Shown piece by piece: positions 5,109 to 6,642 of a DNA stretch of 6,642 bases; the first letter of the stretch is position 1; each line of letters opens with the position of its first letter. The translations under genes were made by a program, and so were the position numbers. The notes under the pieces are model-generated. The model had not been told where the DNA came from and searched no databases. It worked only from the letters and a program-made list of their open reading frames with translations. The stretch covers positions 1-6,642 of the forward strand of contig JAQVNJ010000194.1 of NCBI GenBank assembly GCA_028703175.1, read 5' to 3'. Origin of the DNA: JAAYCB01 sp012744395. Lineage in GTDB: Bacteria; Planctomycetota; Planctomycetia; Pirellulales; Thermoguttaceae.

Positions 5109-6642
5109 ATGGCAAGTGTCTTTAAGCAAATCCGCAAGAAGCGTATTCCGACTGGAGCGGAGATCGTCGAGAAACGCGGAAAGCGTATCGCAACCTGGAC
5201 ATCCCGCGGGCGGACAAGACGGGCGGAACTGTCAGTGGATGGGAAGTCGATTCTGGTTCCCGACCCAAACTACACCGTCACGTGGTTCGACTGGGAAGGC
5301 AAGCGGCACAAAGCGAGCGGCGGTCCGGACCGGGACGCAGCCCAGGCTCTGGGCCGACAGAAGGAGACCGAGGCCATGCAGCGGCGTCAAGGTCTGATTG
5401 ACCCTCGGGCTGAGAAGACGGTGAGCGAGAGACGGCGGCCCATCGCGGATCACCTCGCCGACTTCCGGCGAAGCCTTGAGGCGAAGGGCGACACGCCTGA
5501 GCATGTCGCCCTGATCCTGGCCCGACTCACCCGGGTACTTGAAATGTGCAAGGTGGAGCGGATCGGCGACATGAGCCCATCGGAGATAGCGGCGGCTGTT
5601 GCTGACCTGCACACTGAGGGGCTAAGCTTGCGGACGTGCAACGGCTACCTGCGAGCCATCAAGCAATTCAGTCGGTGGTTGTACCGGGACGGCCGGGCAA
5701 CGAGCGATACGCTCGCCCACCTGACAGCCTATAACGTGGAAACGGACCGGCGCCGGGAACGGCGGGTGTTATCGCCCGAGGAGTTCCGCCTGCTGGTCGA
5801 AGCGGCTGAAGCGGGCTCGGCCGTGGAAGGCATCCCCGGCGACACCCGGGCGATGATGTACATCCTTGCCGCCTGGACGGGGTTTCGCAGGCGGGAACTG
5901 TCTTCCATCACATTGCGGTCCTTTGACTTCCAAGCCGAGCCGGCGACGGTGACAATCGAGGCGGCCTACGCGAAAAACCGCCGGCAGGACACGCAGCCCC
6001 TACATCCGACGGTGGCGCAGCGGCTGCGGACATGGTTAGAAGTGAAAACGGAAATCAATGACGATGCCCCGCTGTTTCCCCTTCGTACTCCAGGGCGAAG
6101 CTGGCGAAAAACCGGGAAGATGATGCGTCTGGACCTGGAACGGGCAGGGTTGCCCTACGCCGATGAAGACGGGCTCTATGCCGACTTTCACGCACACCGG
6201 CACGCCTTTATTTCTAACCTCGGCAAGGCGGGTGTTCTCTTGGCGACTGCCCAGAAGCTAGCCCGTCATTCCGACCCAACGCTGACTGCGAACATCTACA
6301 CCCACCTGGGGGTTTCGGACAAAGCGGCGGCTATCGACATGCTGCCCGAATGCCCGGCTTACAGTAAGAACACCGAATTGGGGGAGCAGTGGTTGAACGC
6401 AACGGGAACCGATGATCCCCAAGCAGAAAGGAGTTGCGGCGATCAAAAGGGAGAGCATCTGGTGGAGCAGTCAGCCGGCAAAACGTGGCGAGTGGTGACG
6501 AACAGCACCCAAGCCCGGATGGAGAAACGGACGATACGCAAGTCCTTACGCTGTCAAGAAATGGCAATCGCCAGCAGCTTCTGGCGACTGCTGGCGAAAG
6601 TACCCCCGGCAGGATTTGAACCTGCGACCACCGGTTTAGGAA
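5109..6642 (+). CDS. Tyrosine-type site-specific recombinase/integrase, C-terminus runs into the tRNA attachment site
   Basis: The frame is open from ATG 5109 to the window edge (511 codons, no stop). AGAGGAG at 5096-5102 is a good ribosome binding site. Residues 1-95 form an N-terminal domain with a basic start and a WFDWEGKRHKASGG beta segment. Residues about 105-205 are the core-binding SAM-like domain (NGYLRAIKQFSRWLYRDG). Residues 217-405 are the catalytic domain, and every key residue is present: Arg260 in TGFRRREL, Lys289 in YAKNRRQ, His361 and Arg364 in FHAHRHAF, His387 in LARHSD, and the nucleophile Tyr397 in NIYTHL. It should integrate and excise DNA by strand exchange through a 3'-phosphotyrosine link. 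After Tyr397 comes an unusually long tail of over 110 residues without recognisable domain. Residues 498-511 (VPPAGFEPATTGLG) are the antisense reading of a tRNA gene, so the natural C-terminus depends on the sequence at the integration site. The gene is intact as far as visible and probably follows the XRE gene on one mRNA. Confidence 0.92.
   Translation, partial: MASVFKQIRKKRIPTGAEIVEKRGKRIATWTSRGRTRRAELSVDGKSILVPDPNYTVTWFDWEGKRHKASGGPDRDAAQALGRQKETEAMQRRQGLIDPRAEKTVSERRRPIADHLADFRRSLEAKGDTPEHVALILARLTRVLEMCKVERIGDMSPSEIAAAVADLHTEGLSLRTCNGYLRAIKQFSRWLYRDGRATSDTLAHLTAYNVETDRRRERRVLSPEEFRLLVEAAEAGSAVEGIPGDTRAMMYILAAWTGFRRRELSSITLRSFDFQAEPATVTIEAAYAKNRRQDTQPLHPTVAQRLRTWLEVKTEINDDAPLFPLRTPGRSWRKTGKMMRLDLERAGLPYADEDGLYADFHAHRHAFISNLGKAGVLLATAQKLARHSDPTLTANIYTHLGVSDKAAAIDMLPECPAYSKNTELGEQWLNATGTDDPQAERSCGDQKGEHLVEQSAGKTWRVVTNSTQARMEKRTIRKSLRCQEMAIASSFWRLLAKVPPAGFEPATTGLG
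6568..6597. repeat. Inverted and direct repeats beside the attachment site
   Basis: TCGCCAGCAG (6568-6577) and CTGCTGGCGA (6588-6597) are perfect 10-base inverted copies around a 10-base spacer. The spacer end holds another CTGGCGA (6581-6587), so TCGCCAG can pair with either of two downstream copies (6581-6587 or 6591-6597). The array ends 3 bases before the tRNA 3' end. It may be an integrase-binding array, or, read leftward, a hairpin ending tRNA transcription, with TTGCCATTTCTTG after it as a poor T-rich tract. Confidence 0.55.
6601..6642 (-). tRNA. tRNA-Arg(CCT), 3' part; 5' part outside the window
   Basis: Read on the minus strand, the sequence ends as a tRNA: anticodon loop TTCCTAA (anticodon CCT at 6640-6638), 3' anticodon stem ACCGG, variable loop TGGTC, T-stem GCAGG with T-loop TTCAAAT and CCTGC, acceptor strand CGGGGGT and discriminator A at 6601. 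CCA is not encoded; CTTTCG follows. The match to bacterial tRNA-Arg(CCU) 3' halves is close. Only positions 32-73 are visible, so either an intact gene continues to the right or this is a duplicated 3' fragment at the element's end. Confidence 0.82.
6601..6642. other. Probable attachment site (att) core within the tRNA 3' half
   Basis: Tyrosine integrases of islands and phages commonly recombine at the 3' half of tRNA genes and restore the tRNA through an identical copy carried by the element. Here the integrase gene on the opposite strand enters the tRNA 3' end directly at 6600-6602. The exact core cannot be set without the second copy; it may run from the T-arm to the anticodon loop. Confidence 0.65.

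Larger units (their letters stand above)
4837..6601 (+). mobile_element. Integration module at one end of a probable tRNA-targeted integrative element
   Basis: Promoter, XRE regulator and integrase are packed together and end at the 3' end of a tRNA-Arg gene. This is the usual arrangement at the edge of integrative elements and genomic islands. The tRNA is transcribed leftward, so its 3' end faces this module and an element inserted there would lie to the left of 6601. The far end is not in the window: I found no second copy of the tRNA 3' sequence between 1 and 6600. How far left the element reaches, and whether it includes the Asp-box genes, is unknown. Confidence 0.6.

Noticed and set aside
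1..6642. CRISPR array, toxin-antitoxin pair or known defence cluster
   Set aside because: No regularly spaced repeats were seen, and the small XRE protein is paired with an integrase, not with a toxin-like gene.

Overview
The window looks like DNA from a GC-rich bacterium. Planctomycetes, or another PVC-group relative, fit best. This rests on three recalled family resemblances, not on a search: several secreted sialidase-like (Asp-box) paralogs side by side, HEAT repeats fused to such a domain, and a small XRE regulator paired with a tyrosine integrase whose N-terminus (MASVFKQI...) resembles integrases I associate with that phylum. No 16S or other phylogenetic marker is present.

Layout. Positions 1-2602, minus strand: two secreted Asp-box genes in tandem. 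The upstream one (1511-2602) is complete. The downstream one (1-1432) has a signal peptide, a HEAT-repeat region and the first part of a sialidase-like propeller, then runs off the left edge. Positions 2603-2890: a divergent intergenic region with a candidate promoter for each direction and an imperfect inverted repeat. Positions 2891-3973, plus strand: a third secreted Asp-box gene, clearly a paralog of the 1511-2602 gene and placed head-to-head with it. Positions 3974-4312: no gene seen. Positions 4313-4514, minus strand: the frameshifted C-terminal end of an IS66-type transposase, abutting about 300 bases of further decayed minus-strand sequence. Positions 4837-6642, plus strand: a mobile-element module made of a near-consensus promoter, a leaderless XRE-type HTH gene, and a tyrosine integrase with all catalytic residues. 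The integrase reading frame runs without a stop into the 3' half of a tRNA-Arg(CCT) gene on the opposite strand.

How it fits together. The three Asp-box proteins are probably exported and act on glycans outside the cytoplasm. Two lie on one transcript and one on a divergent transcript, so they may be co-regulated. Their true substrate cannot be read from the sequence. The tRNA/integrase junction at the right end is a typical attachment site of an integrative element. Because the tRNA 3' end points left, an element inserted there would extend leftward, so the transposase scars and possibly the Asp-box genes may be its cargo. No second copy of the tRNA 3' end is visible in the window, so this remains an inference. 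I did not find a clearly new defence or other system. The most informative points are the att-overlapping integrase with its adjacent inverted repeats, the leaderless XRE promoter, and the divergent sialidase-like locus.
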